Shown here: positions 34,396-43,816 of the stretch, one piece after another
How the letters are laid out: each line of letters opens with the position of its first letter
How positions within the stretch are numbered: position 1 is the first letter of the stretch
Assembly (NCBI RefSeq): GCF_015070375.1
Contig: NZ_JADCLL010000004.1
Span: 186,001-250,000, forward strand
Length of the DNA stretch: 64,000 bases
Direction of reading: 5' to 3'
DNA from: Nocardioides kribbensis
GTDB lineage: Bacteria > Actinomycetota > Actinomycetes > Propionibacteriales > Nocardioidaceae
The notes under the pieces: model-generated
The model's input: the letters and a program-made list of their open reading frames with translations, nothing else
Told to the model about the DNA's origin: nothing
Databases searched by the model: none
Translations under genes and position numbers: made by a program

Positions 34396-35106
34396 ATGGA
34401 GCTCACCCGACCCGACGGCAGTCCCCTGCGCGTCCTCGTCGTCGACGACGAGGTCAACATCGCCGAGCTGATCTCGATGGCGCTGCGCTACGAGGGCTTC
34501 GAGGTGAGCGCGGCCCACACCGGCACGAAGGCGGTGGCCGCCGCGAAGGACTTCCGTCCCGACGCCGTGGTGCTCGACATGATGCTGCCCGACTTCGACG
34601 GCCTCGAGGTGCTGCGTCGCATGCGCACCCACGACCCCGACGTGCCCGTCGTGTTCCTCACGGCGCGCGACGCCGTCGAGGACCGGGTGGCCGGTCTGAC
34701 GGCGGGTGGCGACGACTACGTCACCAAGCCCTTCTCGCTGGAGGAGGTCGTGGCGCGGCTGCGGGGGCTCATGCGGCGCGCCGGGGCCCAGCAGGCCGCC
34801 GAGTCGTCGGTGCTCACCGTCGGCGACCTGTCCCTCGACGAGGACAGCCACGAGGTCTTCCGCGGCGGCACCGAGATCAGCCTGACCGCCACCGAGTTCG
34901 AGCTGCTGCGCTTCCTCATGCGCAATCCCCGCCGGGTGCTCAGCAAGGCCCAGATCCTCGACCGGGTGTGGAACTACGACTTCGGCGGCCAGGCCAACGT
35001 GGTGGAGCTCTACATCTCCTACCTGCGCAAGAAGATCGACGCCGGTCGCGACCCGATGATCCACACCATGCGCGGCGCGGGCTACGTGCTCAAGCCCGCC
35101 GCCTAG
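34396..35106 (+). CDS. PhoP-like response regulator (OmpR family)
   Basis: A 236-residue two-domain regulator. Receiver: acidic pair D17/D18, phosphorylated D61 (VVLDMMLP), T89 and K111 all present. The winged-helix DNA-binding domain covers about 137-234. DDYVTKPFSLEEVVARLR, LSKAQILDRVWNYDFGG and NVVELYISYLRKKID closely resemble mycobacterial PhoP and its relatives TrcR/PrrA. Its own promoter carries a PhoP-box-like repeat. CAGAGT lies 6 nt before the ATG (leaderless). The kinase gene follows after 13 bp. Confidence 0.92.
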   Translation: MELTRPDGSPLRVLVVDDEVNIAELISMALRYEGFEVSAAHTGTKAVAAAKDFRPDAVVLDMMLPDFDGLEVLRRMRTHDPDVPVVFLTARDAVEDRVAGLTAGGDDYVTKPFSLEEVVARLRGLMRRAGAQQAAESSVLTVGDLSLDEDSHEVFRGGTEISLTATEFELLRFLMRNPRRVLSKAQILDRVWNYDFGGQANVVELYISYLRKKIDAGRDPMIHTMRGAGYVLKPAA

Positions 35107-35119
35107 GCGCCGGCACGCC

Positions 35120-36637
35120 GTGGGCCGCCTCGCCTCCCTCACCTCCCGCCTGGTCGTCACGGCCGTGGCGCTCGTGCTGCTCGTCTCGCTGCTCATCGGC
35201 ACCGTCGCCACCCTCGCCGTGCGCTCCTACCTGCTCGGCCAGGTCGACGACGACGTGAGGGCGGCGCTGCAGCGCGCGGAGTACGTCGCGGCGTCGCAGT
35301 TCTTCGTGCCCTGCTCGACCCCCGCCCCGCCCGCCGGGGGCGTGCCCGACGACCTCGACGACCGTGACCGGGGGCCGGGCGACGGCGACGACCCCGGCCG
35401 CGGGCAGTCGGTCGGCACCCTGACGGCCTTCTTCGAGCAGGACGCCGGGACCGACCCGGCCGGCTGCGTGCTGACCCCCGGCGAGGACGGGCGGCCCGGC
35501 ACCCGCGCGCTCTCCACGGCCGCCCTCGACCTCCTGGCCGACCTCCCGGCCGACGGCCGCCCGCGCGAGGTCGACCTGCCCGGCGTCGGGTCCTACCGCG
35601 TGGCCGTGCGCGAGACCGCCACCGGCGGCTACACCGTGGCCGCGGGCCTGCCGACCGACGACCTCGACGGGGTGGTGTCGACCCTGGTCACCACCGAGGT
35701 GGTGCTCATCCTGCTCGGCGGGGCCGTCGCCGGCCTGGCCGGCCTGCTCGTCGTACGCCGACAGCTGCGACCCCTCCGCGAGGTCGCCGACACCGCCCAC
35801 ACGGTGGCCGAGCTGCCGCTGGCGCAGGGCGAGATCGACCTGACCGAGCGCGTGCCCGCCCACCTCACCGACGAGCGCACCGAGGTCGGCCGGGTGGGCT
35901 CGGCGCTCAACACGCTGCTGGCCCACGTGGGGTCGTCGCTGGAGGCCCGCCACCGCAGCGAGCTGCAGGTGCGCCAGTTCGTGGCCGACGCCTCCCACGA
36001 GCTGCGCACGCCGCTGGCCACGATCGCCGGCTACACCGAGCTGGCCCGCCGCCGACCCGACGACGCCACCGCGGTCACCACCGCCCTGGCGAAGGTGGAG
36101 GAGGAGTCGGGGCGGATGACCTCGCTGGTCGAGGACCTCCTCCTGCTCGCGCGCCTCGACGCCGGACGACCGCTGGAGTCGGCGCCGGTGGACCTCACCC
36201 GGCTGCTGCTCGAGGCGGTCTCCGACGCCCGCGTGCTCTCCCCCGACCACCACTGGCGCCTCGAGCTGCCGGAGGAGGCGCCAGCCGAGGTGGACGGCGA
36301 CGAGCAGCGGCTGCACCAGGTCGTCACCAACCTGCTCACCAACGCCCGCAAGTACACCCCCGCCGGCTCCACGGTCACCGTCACCGCGCTGCCCGACGGG
36401 TTCCGGGTGCACGACGACGGGCCGGGCTTCCCGCCCGAGCTGCTCGACCACGCCTTCGAGCGCTTCGCCCGCGGCGACACCGCGCGCACCCGCGGCGGCG
36501 CGGCCGCACCGGGCGGCGCGGGGCTCGGGCTGGCGCTGGTCGAGGCCATCGTGACGGCCCACGGGGGCCGGGTCACGCTCGTCAGCCGACCGGGCGACAC
36601 CGCGGTCGAGGTGACCCTGCCCGGGGCGGTCGACTGA
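35120..36637 (+). CDS. HAMP-domain sensor histidine kinase
   Basis: A 505-residue membrane kinase and partner of the preceding regulator. First membrane helix about 9-37, extracellular sensor region to about 190 (Pro/Asp-rich insert and two Cys near 74 and 116, possibly a disulfide), second helix about 191-213, HAMP, then the H-box DASHELRTPLA with His 293, N-box NLLTNARKY, and G-boxes DDGPGFP and GLGLALV. All catalytic parts are intact. The sensed signal is unknown. The ORF starts with GTG just after the regulator's stop. Confidence 0.93.
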   Translation: MGRLASLTSRLVVTAVALVLLVSLLIGTVATLAVRSYLLGQVDDDVRAALQRAEYVAASQFFVPCSTPAPPAGGVPDDLDDRDRGPGDGDDPGRGQSVGTLTAFFEQDAGTDPAGCVLTPGEDGRPGTRALSTAALDLLADLPADGRPREVDLPGVGSYRVAVRETATGGYTVAAGLPTDDLDGVVSTLVTTEVVLILLGGAVAGLAGLLVVRRQLRPLREVADTAHTVAELPLAQGEIDLTERVPAHLTDERTEVGRVGSALNTLLAHVGSSLEARHRSELQVRQFVADASHELRTPLATIAGYTELARRRPDDATAVTTALAKVEEESGRMTSLVEDLLLLARLDAGRPLESAPVDLTRLLLEAVSDARVLSPDHHWRLELPEEAPAEVDGDEQRLHQVVTNLLTNARKYTPAGSTVTVTALPDGFRVHDDGPGFPPELLDHAFERFARGDTARTRGGAAAPGGAGLGLALVEAIVTAHGGRVTLVSRPGDTAVEVTLPGAVD

Positions 36638-36731
36638 GGATCGACTGAGGGTCGACCCCGGGGCGACCGGGTCGGTCGAGGGGGCCGTCGAGCATTCGGC
36701 GGCCCGCCGTACGTGGGGTTACTCTCGTGAG

Positions 36732-36748
36732 GGATTGTCTGACAATCC
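36732..36748. promoter_or_regulatory. GntR-type palindromic operator upstream of rocD
   Basis: GGATTGTC (36732-36739), T, GACAATCC (36741-36748): a perfect 8-bp dyad about a single base, 118 bp before rocD. The TTGTC-N-GACAA core is typical of FadR/VanR-group GntR regulators. No GntR gene exists in this window, so the regulator would be encoded elsewhere. Confidence 0.55.
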
Positions 36749-36865
36749 TCGGATTCCGTCCCCGTGCCTGGTGGTGTGGGGAGGTCGCGCGACGCAACCC
36801 ACGATCCGACCGACCCGCCCCGACCCTCCCGCACGCCGGGACGGGCCTCCAGGAGGAGACGAGCC

Positions 36866-38122
<1,257 letters not shown>

Positions 38123-38148
38123 GCTCGGCGCCGGGTGGCCCTCGCGGG

Positions 38149-38166
38149 TCACAGGCCGCTGACAGC
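38149..38166 (+). promoter_or_regulatory. PhoP-box-like direct repeat, site 3
   Basis: TCACAGG (38149-38155), CCGC, TGACAGC (38160-38166), again 11-bp period. It ends 45 bp before the glycosyltransferase ATG, and its offset to the candidate -10 (CAGGCT, 38198-38203) is 22 bp, two helical turns, longer than at sites 1 and 2. Confidence 0.45.
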
Positions 38167-38210
38167 GCGGCCCTGAGGTCGCCCCAGCCGGCGGCCGCAG
38201 GCTGGCGGTC

Positions 38211-40208
38211 ATGTCGACCAGCACCGCCGCACCCGTCCGAGCGACCACCCACCCAGACGCGGGCGCCACCGCTCCCGGGGTCCTGAGACTCCCCCGGGAG
38301 CGCGTGGCGCTCGCCCTGCTCCTGGGCTCGACGGCCCTGCTCTACCTGTGGGGCCTCGGCGCCTCGGGCTGGGCCAACTCCTTCTACTCCGCCGCCGTGC
38401 AGGCCGGCTCGGAGTCGTGGAAGGCCTTCTTCTCCGGCTCCTCCGACGCCGCCAGCTCCATCACCGTCGACAAGACCCCGCTGTCGCTGTGGCCGATGAT
38501 GCTCTCGGTGCGGGCCTTCGGGCTCTCCTCCTGGGCGATCCTCGTGCCGCAGGCGCTGATGGGGGTCGGCGCCGTCGCCCTGCTGCACGCCCTCGTGCGG
38601 CGAGTGACCGGGTCGGCCGGGGCCGGCCTGCTGGCCGGCGCCGTGCTGGCGCTCACGCCGGTGGCGGTGCTCATGTTCCGCTTCAACAACCCGGACGCGA
38701 TGCTGGTGCTCCTGCTGGTGGCCGCGGCGTACGCCGTGCAGCGCGCCCTCGAGGGGGCCCGACCGGCGCGGTGGATCGCCCTGGCCGGGGCGCTGGTCGG
38801 GCTGGCCTTCCTGGCCAAGATGCTCCAGGCCTTCCTGGTGCTGCCGGCCTTCCTCCTCGCCTACGCCCTCTTCGCCGCCGTGCCGCTGGGACGGCGGGTG
38901 GGCCACCTCCTCCTCGCCCTCGCCTCGATGGTGCTCGCCGGTGGCTGGTGGGTCGCGGTCGTCGAGCTGTGGCCCGCGTCCTCGCGGCCCTGGATCGGGG
39001 GCTCGCAGGGCGACTCGGTCCTCGAGCTGACCCTGGGCTACAACGGTCTGGGCCGCATCACCGGCGAGGAGACCGGCTCGGTGGGCGGCGCAGGCGGCTG
39101 GGGCGAGACCGGGGCGCTGCGCCTGCTCGGCAGCGAGATCGGCGGGCAGGTCGCGTGGCTGCTGCCCGCCGCCGTGGTCCTGGGGGCGACGGCGCTGGCC
39201 CTCACCTGGCGCCGCGGCCCGGCATCGGCCCGTGGCCCCCGTGGCCCCCGCAGCCCCCGCGTGCTGCGCGGCACGCTCGCCGTCTGGCTGGGCTGGCTCG
39301 TGGTCACCGCGGTGACCTTCTCCTTCATGGGCGGCATCTTCCACGCCTACTACACCGTCGCCCTGGCCCCCGCGATCGCCGCCCTCGTCGGCATCGGCGC
39401 CTGGTCGGCGTGGTCGCACCGCGACTCGCTGCTGGTCAGCGGGGTGCTCGCCACGACCACGGCACTGACCGCGTCGCTGGCCTTCGTGCTGCTCGACCGG
39501 GCGGGCGACTGGCACCCCTGGCTGAAGTACGTCGTGGCCGCGGTCGGCGCGCTCGCCACGCTGGCGCTCGCCGGGGTGCGGCACCTGCCCCGCCGCGCGG
39601 GCCGGGTCGTGGCGGCCGCGGCGCTGGTCGCGGCCCTGGCCGGCCCGACGGCGTACGCGCTGTCGACCGCCGCCACCCCGCACACCGGCTCGATCCCCAC
39701 CGCCGGACCGACGACCACCACCGGCCCCGGGGGCACGGGCGGCCCCGCCGGGATGGGCGGCCCCGGGGGGATGGGCGGCCCCGGCACGACGGGCGCTGCG
39801 CCCGGGGCGAGCACCGGTGGGCTGCTGGAGGCCAGCACGTCGAGCGAGGCGATCGACGCCCTGCTCACGAGCGACGCCGACTCCTTCACCTGGGTCGCGG
39901 CGGCGGTGGGCTCCAACACCGCGTCGGGCTACCAGCTGGCCACCCAGGAGCCGGTGATGGCGATCGGCGGCTTCAACGGCAGCGACCCCAGCCCGACCCT
40001 CGAGGAGTTCCAGCAGTACGTCGCGGACGGCGAGATCCACTGGTTCATCGGCGGGGGCGGCACGATGGGCGGTCCCGGCGCCGGCGTGGGCGGGTCCGAC
40101 GGCGGCTCGGACGCGGCGGCGGAGATCACGGCCTGGGTGGAGTCGACCTTCACCGCGCAGAGCGTCGACGGCGTGAGCCTCTACGACCTCTCGGCCGGGG
40201 TGGAGTGA
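38211..40208 (+). CDS. ArnT/GT39-type polyprenyl-phosphate-dependent glycosyltransferase
   Basis: A 665-residue multi-pass membrane enzyme of the GT-C fold. An extracytoplasmic loop after the first membrane helix holds the catalytic-type region (NSFYSAAVQAGSESWKAFFSGS, with DKTPLS next), and about ten further helices follow to about 495. After them comes a Gly/Met/Thr-rich linker (GGMGGPG repeats) and a soluble domain to the end (DADSFTWVAAAVGSNTAS). Such enzymes move sugars from a lipid carrier to lipid or cell-wall acceptors; the acceptor is unknown. CAGGCT lies 7 nt before the ATG. Its end overlaps the opposing TetR gene by 28 bp. Confidence 0.88.
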   Translation: MSTSTAAPVRATTHPDAGATAPGVLRLPRERVALALLLGSTALLYLWGLGASGWANSFYSAAVQAGSESWKAFFSGSSDAASSITVDKTPLSLWPMMLSVRAFGLSSWAILVPQALMGVGAVALLHALVRRVTGSAGAGLLAGAVLALTPVAVLMFRFNNPDAMLVLLLVAAAYAVQRALEGARPARWIALAGALVGLAFLAKMLQAFLVLPAFLLAYALFAAVPLGRRVGHLLLALASMVLAGGWWVAVVELWPASSRPWIGGSQGDSVLELTLGYNGLGRITGEETGSVGGAGGWGETGALRLLGSEIGGQVAWLLPAAVVLGATALALTWRRGPASARGPRGPRSPRVLRGTLAVWLGWLVVTAVTFSFMGGIFHAYYTVALAPAIAALVGIGAWSAWSHRDSLLVSGVLATTTALTASLAFVLLDRAGDWHPWLKYVVAAVGALATLALAGVRHLPRRAGRVVAAAALVAALAGPTAYALSTAATPHTGSIPTAGPTTTTGPGGTGGPAGMGGPGGMGGPGTTGAAPGASTGGLLEASTSSEAIDALLTSDADSFTWVAAAVGSNTASGYQLATQEPVMAIGGFNGSDPSPTLEEFQQYVADGEIHWFIGGGGTMGGPGAGVGGSDGGSDAAAEITAWVESTFTAQSVDGVSLYDLSAGVE

Positions 40209-40840
40209 GACCCGGTCGACGGCGCGGTCGACTGCGCGGCCGGCGGCAGCACCCCGACCAGCGCGGGCAGCGAGCCCGCCATCATCGCCACCAGGTCGTC
40301 GCGGGAGATGCCGGCGGGGTGCTCGATCCAGGCGAGCACCAGCTGCTCGTTCATGGCCGCCCAGGCGCGCACCATGAGCCGGCTCGCGGGGGTGTCGGGG
40401 ACGAGCTGGCCCTGGGCGTCCTCGCGGAAGATGCGGTCGGTGAGGGTCGAGCGGGCCTCCTCGTAGATCTCGCGGAGCGTCTCGTTGCCGCCGGCGGCGC
40501 CCTTGACCAGCGAGAGGTAGCCCTCGTGGTTGGCCACGACGTAGTCGAGGTAGGCGGTCATCGACAGCAGCAGCCGCTCGATCGGGTCGCCCACGGTGGG
40601 TGGGGCGGTCTGCTCGATGAGGTCGTCGGCGGCCCGGCGCACGACAGCCTCGTGGAAGGCGTGCTTGTTGCCGAAGTAGTGGTAGAGCAGCCCCCGCGAG
40701 ATCCCGGCCTCCTCGGCGAGCAGGTCGATGCTCAGCTCGTCGACCGAGCGGGTCGCGAGCAGGCGCACGCCGAGGTCGAGCAGCTGGGCGCGGCGCTCGT
40801 CGGGGCTGAGCCGGGTGCGGGAGGAGGTGCTGCGGGTCAC
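40181..40840 (-). CDS. TetR-family repressor
   Basis: A 219-residue TetR regulator. The N-terminal HTH (ISRGLLYHYFGNKHAFHEAV near 48-67) is typical; the ligand domain follows. The GTG at 40840 was chosen since TAGAGT lies 7 nt upstream with TTGGCG 18 bp above, giving a leaderless promoter; the next GTG upstream (40849) would lie inside that -10 box. The operator TATTGA-N7-TCAATA sits between the two divergent promoters, so it should control itself and the flavin monooxygenase operon. Confidence 0.9.
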   Translation of the reverse strand: MTRSTSSRTRLSPDERRAQLLDLGVRLLATRSVDELSIDLLAEEAGISRGLLYHYFGNKHAFHEAVVRRAADDLIEQTAPPTVGDPIERLLLSMTAYLDYVVANHEGYLSLVKGAAGGNETLREIYEEARSTLTDRIFREDAQGQLVPDTPASRLMVRAWAAMNEQLVLAWIEHPAGISRDDLVAMMAGSLPALVGVLPPAAQSTAPSTGSHSTPAERS

Positions 40841-40851
40841 GGACCCCACTC

Positions 40852-40883
40852 TATTGACACTTTTTCAATAACGCCAATACCCT
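40852..40883 (+). promoter_or_regulatory. Promoter and TetR operator of the flavin monooxygenase-SDR operon
   Basis: TTGACA (40854-40859), 18 bp, TACCCT (40878-40883), then 7 nt to the ATG at 40891. The dyad TATTGA (40852-40857), 7 bp, TCAATA (40865-40870) covers the -35 box. The divergent TetR -10 (TAGAGT, 40853-40848 on the other strand) touches the same dyad. Confidence 0.75.
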
Positions 40884-40890
40884 CGTGACC

Positions 40891-42435
40891 ATGACCACCG
40901 ACACCACCCCGGTCCCGGCCGGCGCGCGCCGCGTCGACCACCTCGTCGTCGGCGCCGGCTTCGCGGGCCTGTGCGCCGCGATCCAGCTCGACGCCGACGG
41001 CGAGCGCGACTTCGTCGTCCTCGAGAAGGGCGGCGACGTCGGCGGCACGTGGCGCGACAACACCTACCCCGGCGCCGCCTGCGACGTGCCCAGCCAGCTC
41101 TACTCCTACTCCTTCGCGCCCAACCCCGACTGGTCGATGTCGTTCTCGCCCCAGCCGGAGATCCAGGCCTACATCCAGCGCGTGGCGCGCGAGTCGGGCG
41201 TGCTCGACCGCTTCGTGTTCGACACCGCGCTGGAGACCGCCACCTGGCGGGCCGAGGAGCAGGCGTGGCTGGTCGAGACCAGCCGCGGCGACTACCTGGC
41301 CCGCGACCTCGTCGTCGGAGCCGGTGGCCTCTCCGAGCCGAAGCTGCCCGACATCGAGGGGCTGGCGTCCTTCGGCGGCGAGGTCTTCCACTCCGCCCGC
41401 TGGGACCACACCGCCGACCTGAGCGGCAAGCGCGTCGCCGTCATCGGCACCGGCGCCTCGGCGATCCAGATCATCCCCGAGGTCGCCGAGCGGGCCGAGC
41501 ACCTCGACGTCTACCAGCGCACCGCGCCCTGGGTGATGCCGCGCCACGACCGCACCTACTCGCGCCTGGAGAAGGCCGCCCTGCGCCACGTGCCCGGGCT
41601 GCAGAAGGCCTACCGCACGGCGATCTACTGGGGCCGCGAGTCCTACGTGCCGCCCTTCACCCTGGCCCCCGCGGTGCTGCTGCCGGCGCGCAAGGCCGCC
41701 GAGGCCAACATCGCCCGCTCGATCAGCGACCCGGAGCTGCGCGCGAAGGTCACCCCCGACTTCCAGATCGGCTGCAAGCGGATCCTCATCTCCAACCGCT
41801 ACTACCCCGCCCTGGCCCGCCCGACCACCGAGGTGGTCACCGACCGGATCGCCCGGCTCACCGAGCGCGGCATCGTGACCGCCGACGGCACCGAGCGCGA
41901 GGTCGACGTCGTCATCGTCGCCACCGGCTTCCACACCACCGAGCTGCCCATCACCGAGCACCTCGTGGGCCGCACCGGCCGCACCCTGGCCGCGCGCTGG
42001 AAGGAGAGCGGCATGGCGGCCTACAAGGGCACCACCGTGCCGGAGTTCCCCAACCTCTTCCTGCTGGTCGGCCCCAACACCGGCCTGGGCCACTCCAGCA
42101 TGGTATTCATGATCGAGTCGCAGGTCGCCTACGTGCGCGACGCGATCCGCACCATGCGCCGGCACCGCTACGCCACGGTCGAGCCCACCGAGCGGGCCAC
42201 CGCCGCCTGGAACGAGAGCCTCCAGCAGCGCATGGACCGCACGGTCTGGAGCACCGGCGGCTGCTCCAGCTGGTACCAGGACGAGCACGGGCGCAACACC
42301 ACCCTGTGGCCGCGCTCCACCTTCGGCTTCCGCCGCCTGCTCGCCCGCTTCGACACCCCGGCCTACGCCGTCGGCGCGCCGCACACCGACCCCGCCCCCC
42401 GCAGCACCCCGACACGTGAGGACGTGAACGCATGA
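40891..42435 (+). CDS. Flavin-containing (Baeyer-Villiger-type) monooxygenase
   Basis: A 514-residue FAD/NADPH enzyme. FAD loop GAGFAGLC near 22-29, the Baeyer-Villiger fingerprint FGGEVFHSARWD at 161-172 and the NADPH loop GTGASAIQ near 185-192 are in order, and the ATGF motif near 351 is present. It likely inserts oxygen next to a ketone or oxidises a heteroatom; the substrate cannot be read. The ATG at 40891 is 7 nt from the -10 box, so the GTG at 40885 is rejected. It overlaps the SDR gene by 4 bp (ATGA). Confidence 0.9.
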   Translation: MTTDTTPVPAGARRVDHLVVGAGFAGLCAAIQLDADGERDFVVLEKGGDVGGTWRDNTYPGAACDVPSQLYSYSFAPNPDWSMSFSPQPEIQAYIQRVARESGVLDRFVFDTALETATWRAEEQAWLVETSRGDYLARDLVVGAGGLSEPKLPDIEGLASFGGEVFHSARWDHTADLSGKRVAVIGTGASAIQIIPEVAERAEHLDVYQRTAPWVMPRHDRTYSRLEKAALRHVPGLQKAYRTAIYWGRESYVPPFTLAPAVLLPARKAAEANIARSISDPELRAKVTPDFQIGCKRILISNRYYPALARPTTEVVTDRIARLTERGIVTADGTEREVDVVIVATGFHTTELPITEHLVGRTGRTLAARWKESGMAAYKGTTVPEFPNLFLLVGPNTGLGHSSMVFMIESQVAYVRDAIRTMRRHRYATVEPTERATAAWNESLQQRMDRTVWSTGGCSSWYQDEHGRNTTLWPRSTFGFRRLLARFDTPAYAVGAPHTDPAPRSTPTREDVNA

Positions 42436-43274
42436 AGACGCTGACCGACAAGGTCGTCGTGATCACCGGCGCCGGATCCGGCATCGGCCGGGCCCTGGCC
42501 CTCAACCTCGCCGGCAAGGGCTCGCGCCTGGCCCTCTCCGACGTCGACGAGGCCGGCCTGGCCGAGACCGCCCGCCAGGCGCGGGCCGCCGGCGCCCGCG
42601 ACGTGCGCACCGACCGGCTCGACGTCGCCGACCGCGACGCCTTCGAGGCCTACGCCGCCGCGGTCGTCGACCACTTCGGCCGGGTCAACGTGGTCGTCAA
42701 CAACGCCGGCGTCGCGCTGGCCGGCGACCTGGTCGAGCTGGAGTACGACGACATCGACTGGATCATCGGCATCAACTTCTGGGGCGTGGTGCACGGCACC
42801 AAGGCCTTCCTGCCCCACCTCATCGCCTCCGGCGACGGCCACGTGGTCAACCTGTCCTCGCTCTTCGGGCTGATCTCGATGCCCGGGCAGAGCATGTACA
42901 ACGCCTCCAAGTACGCCGTGCGCGGCATGACCGAGGCCCTGCGCGAGGAGATGCTCATCGCCGGCCACCCGGTCGGCGTGACCTCGGTGCACCCCGGCGG
43001 CATCAAGACCGCCATCGCCCGCAACTCCCGCGTCTCCGCGGGCGAGGACCAGGCCGCCACGGCCAAGTTCTTCGACGAGAAGCTGGCCAAGATGACCCCG
43101 GAGAAGGCCGCCGCGATCATCGTGCGCGGCATCACCCGCAACCAGGCCCGGGTGCTCGTCGGTCTCGACGCCCACGCGCTGCACACCTTCGGCAAGCTGG
43201 CCGGCTCCCGCTACCAGGACGTCGTGGCCAAGGTGTCGAAGAAGGTGCTCCCGCCCAAGACCCAGGTGGTCTGA
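42432..43274 (+). CDS. Short-chain dehydrogenase/reductase
   Basis: A classical SDR of 280 residues with the cofactor motif TGAGSGIG at 12-19, NNAG near 90, catalytic Ser in NLSSLFG, and YNASK with Tyr 156 and Lys 160. An alcohol dehydrogenase paired with a Baeyer-Villiger enzyme is a common arrangement: the SDR makes the ketone and the monooxygenase opens it. The pair is translationally coupled and under the TetR gene's control by position. Confidence 0.9.
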   Translation: MKTLTDKVVVITGAGSGIGRALALNLAGKGSRLALSDVDEAGLAETARQARAAGARDVRTDRLDVADRDAFEAYAAAVVDHFGRVNVVVNNAGVALAGDLVELEYDDIDWIIGINFWGVVHGTKAFLPHLIASGDGHVVNLSSLFGLISMPGQSMYNASKYAVRGMTEALREEMLIAGHPVGVTSVHPGGIKTAIARNSRVSAGEDQAATAKFFDEKLAKMTPEKAAAIIVRGITRNQARVLVGLDAHALHTFGKLAGSRYQDVVAKVSKKVLPPKTQVV

Positions 43275-43279
43275 GGCCC

Positions 43280-43816
43280 GTGCGACCGGCGCCGGGGCAG
43301 CCCGTCCGCATCGAGACCACCAAGTGGGGCGATCGGCCCCACTGGCGGATGGCGGGCGTGCACCTCGGCGCCGACGAGCACGGCGACTGGGTCGGCGTGC
43401 CCCGCGGCACCCACCACGCGCGCCCCGGCGCCGCCTTCGTCTCCGAGGTCGACACCGTCACCCTGCTGCCCGTCGCGACCGCGCAGTGGTGGGTCGCCAC
43501 CTTCCACGCCCCCGGCACGTGGGCGTCGGTCTACGTCGACATCACCACGCCACCCCGCTGGCTCGCGGGGCCCGACGGCCCGGTGGTCACCGCCGTCGAC
43601 CTCGACCTCGACGTGGTGCGTCGCGCCGACGGGAGCGACTACGTCGACGACGAGGACGAGTTCGCCGAGCACCGGGTGCGCTACGCCTACCCGCCCGAGG
43701 TCGTCGCGGCCGCCCGGGCGTCGTGCGACGCGGTGCACGCCGCGGTCGCCGCGCGCAGGGCGCCGTACGACGGGAGCGCGGAGGTCTGGCTCGAGCGGCT
43801 GGCTCAGCCCGGCTGA
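43280..43816 (+). CDS. DUF402 domain-containing protein
   Basis: A 178-residue protein with the DUF402 pattern: WWVATFHAPGTWASVYVDI near 71-89, ...DLDLDVVRR, DYVDDEDEFAEHR near 118-131 (acidic cluster that binds a divalent ion in the family). Members include nucleoside diphosphate/triphosphate phosphatases, so a phosphatase role is possible. It begins 5 bp after the SDR stop and may share its transcript, or just follow it. Its end overlaps the opposing exporter gene by 13 bp. Confidence 0.82.
   Translation: MRPAPGQPVRIETTKWGDRPHWRMAGVHLGADEHGDWVGVPRGTHHARPGAAFVSEVDTVTLLPVATAQWWVATFHAPGTWASVYVDITTPPRWLAGPDGPVVTAVDLDLDVVRRADGSDYVDDEDEFAEHRVRYAYPPEVVAAARASCDAVHAAVAARRAPYDGSAEVWLERLAQPG

Noticed and set aside
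28047..35211. Open frames of up to about 2200 codons on both strands across hrpA and the repeat array
   Set aside because: They lie opposite or out of frame with intact hrpA, are Arg/Pro/Gly-rich, and carry no domain. In GC-rich DNA stop codons are rare, so such frames are expected by chance.
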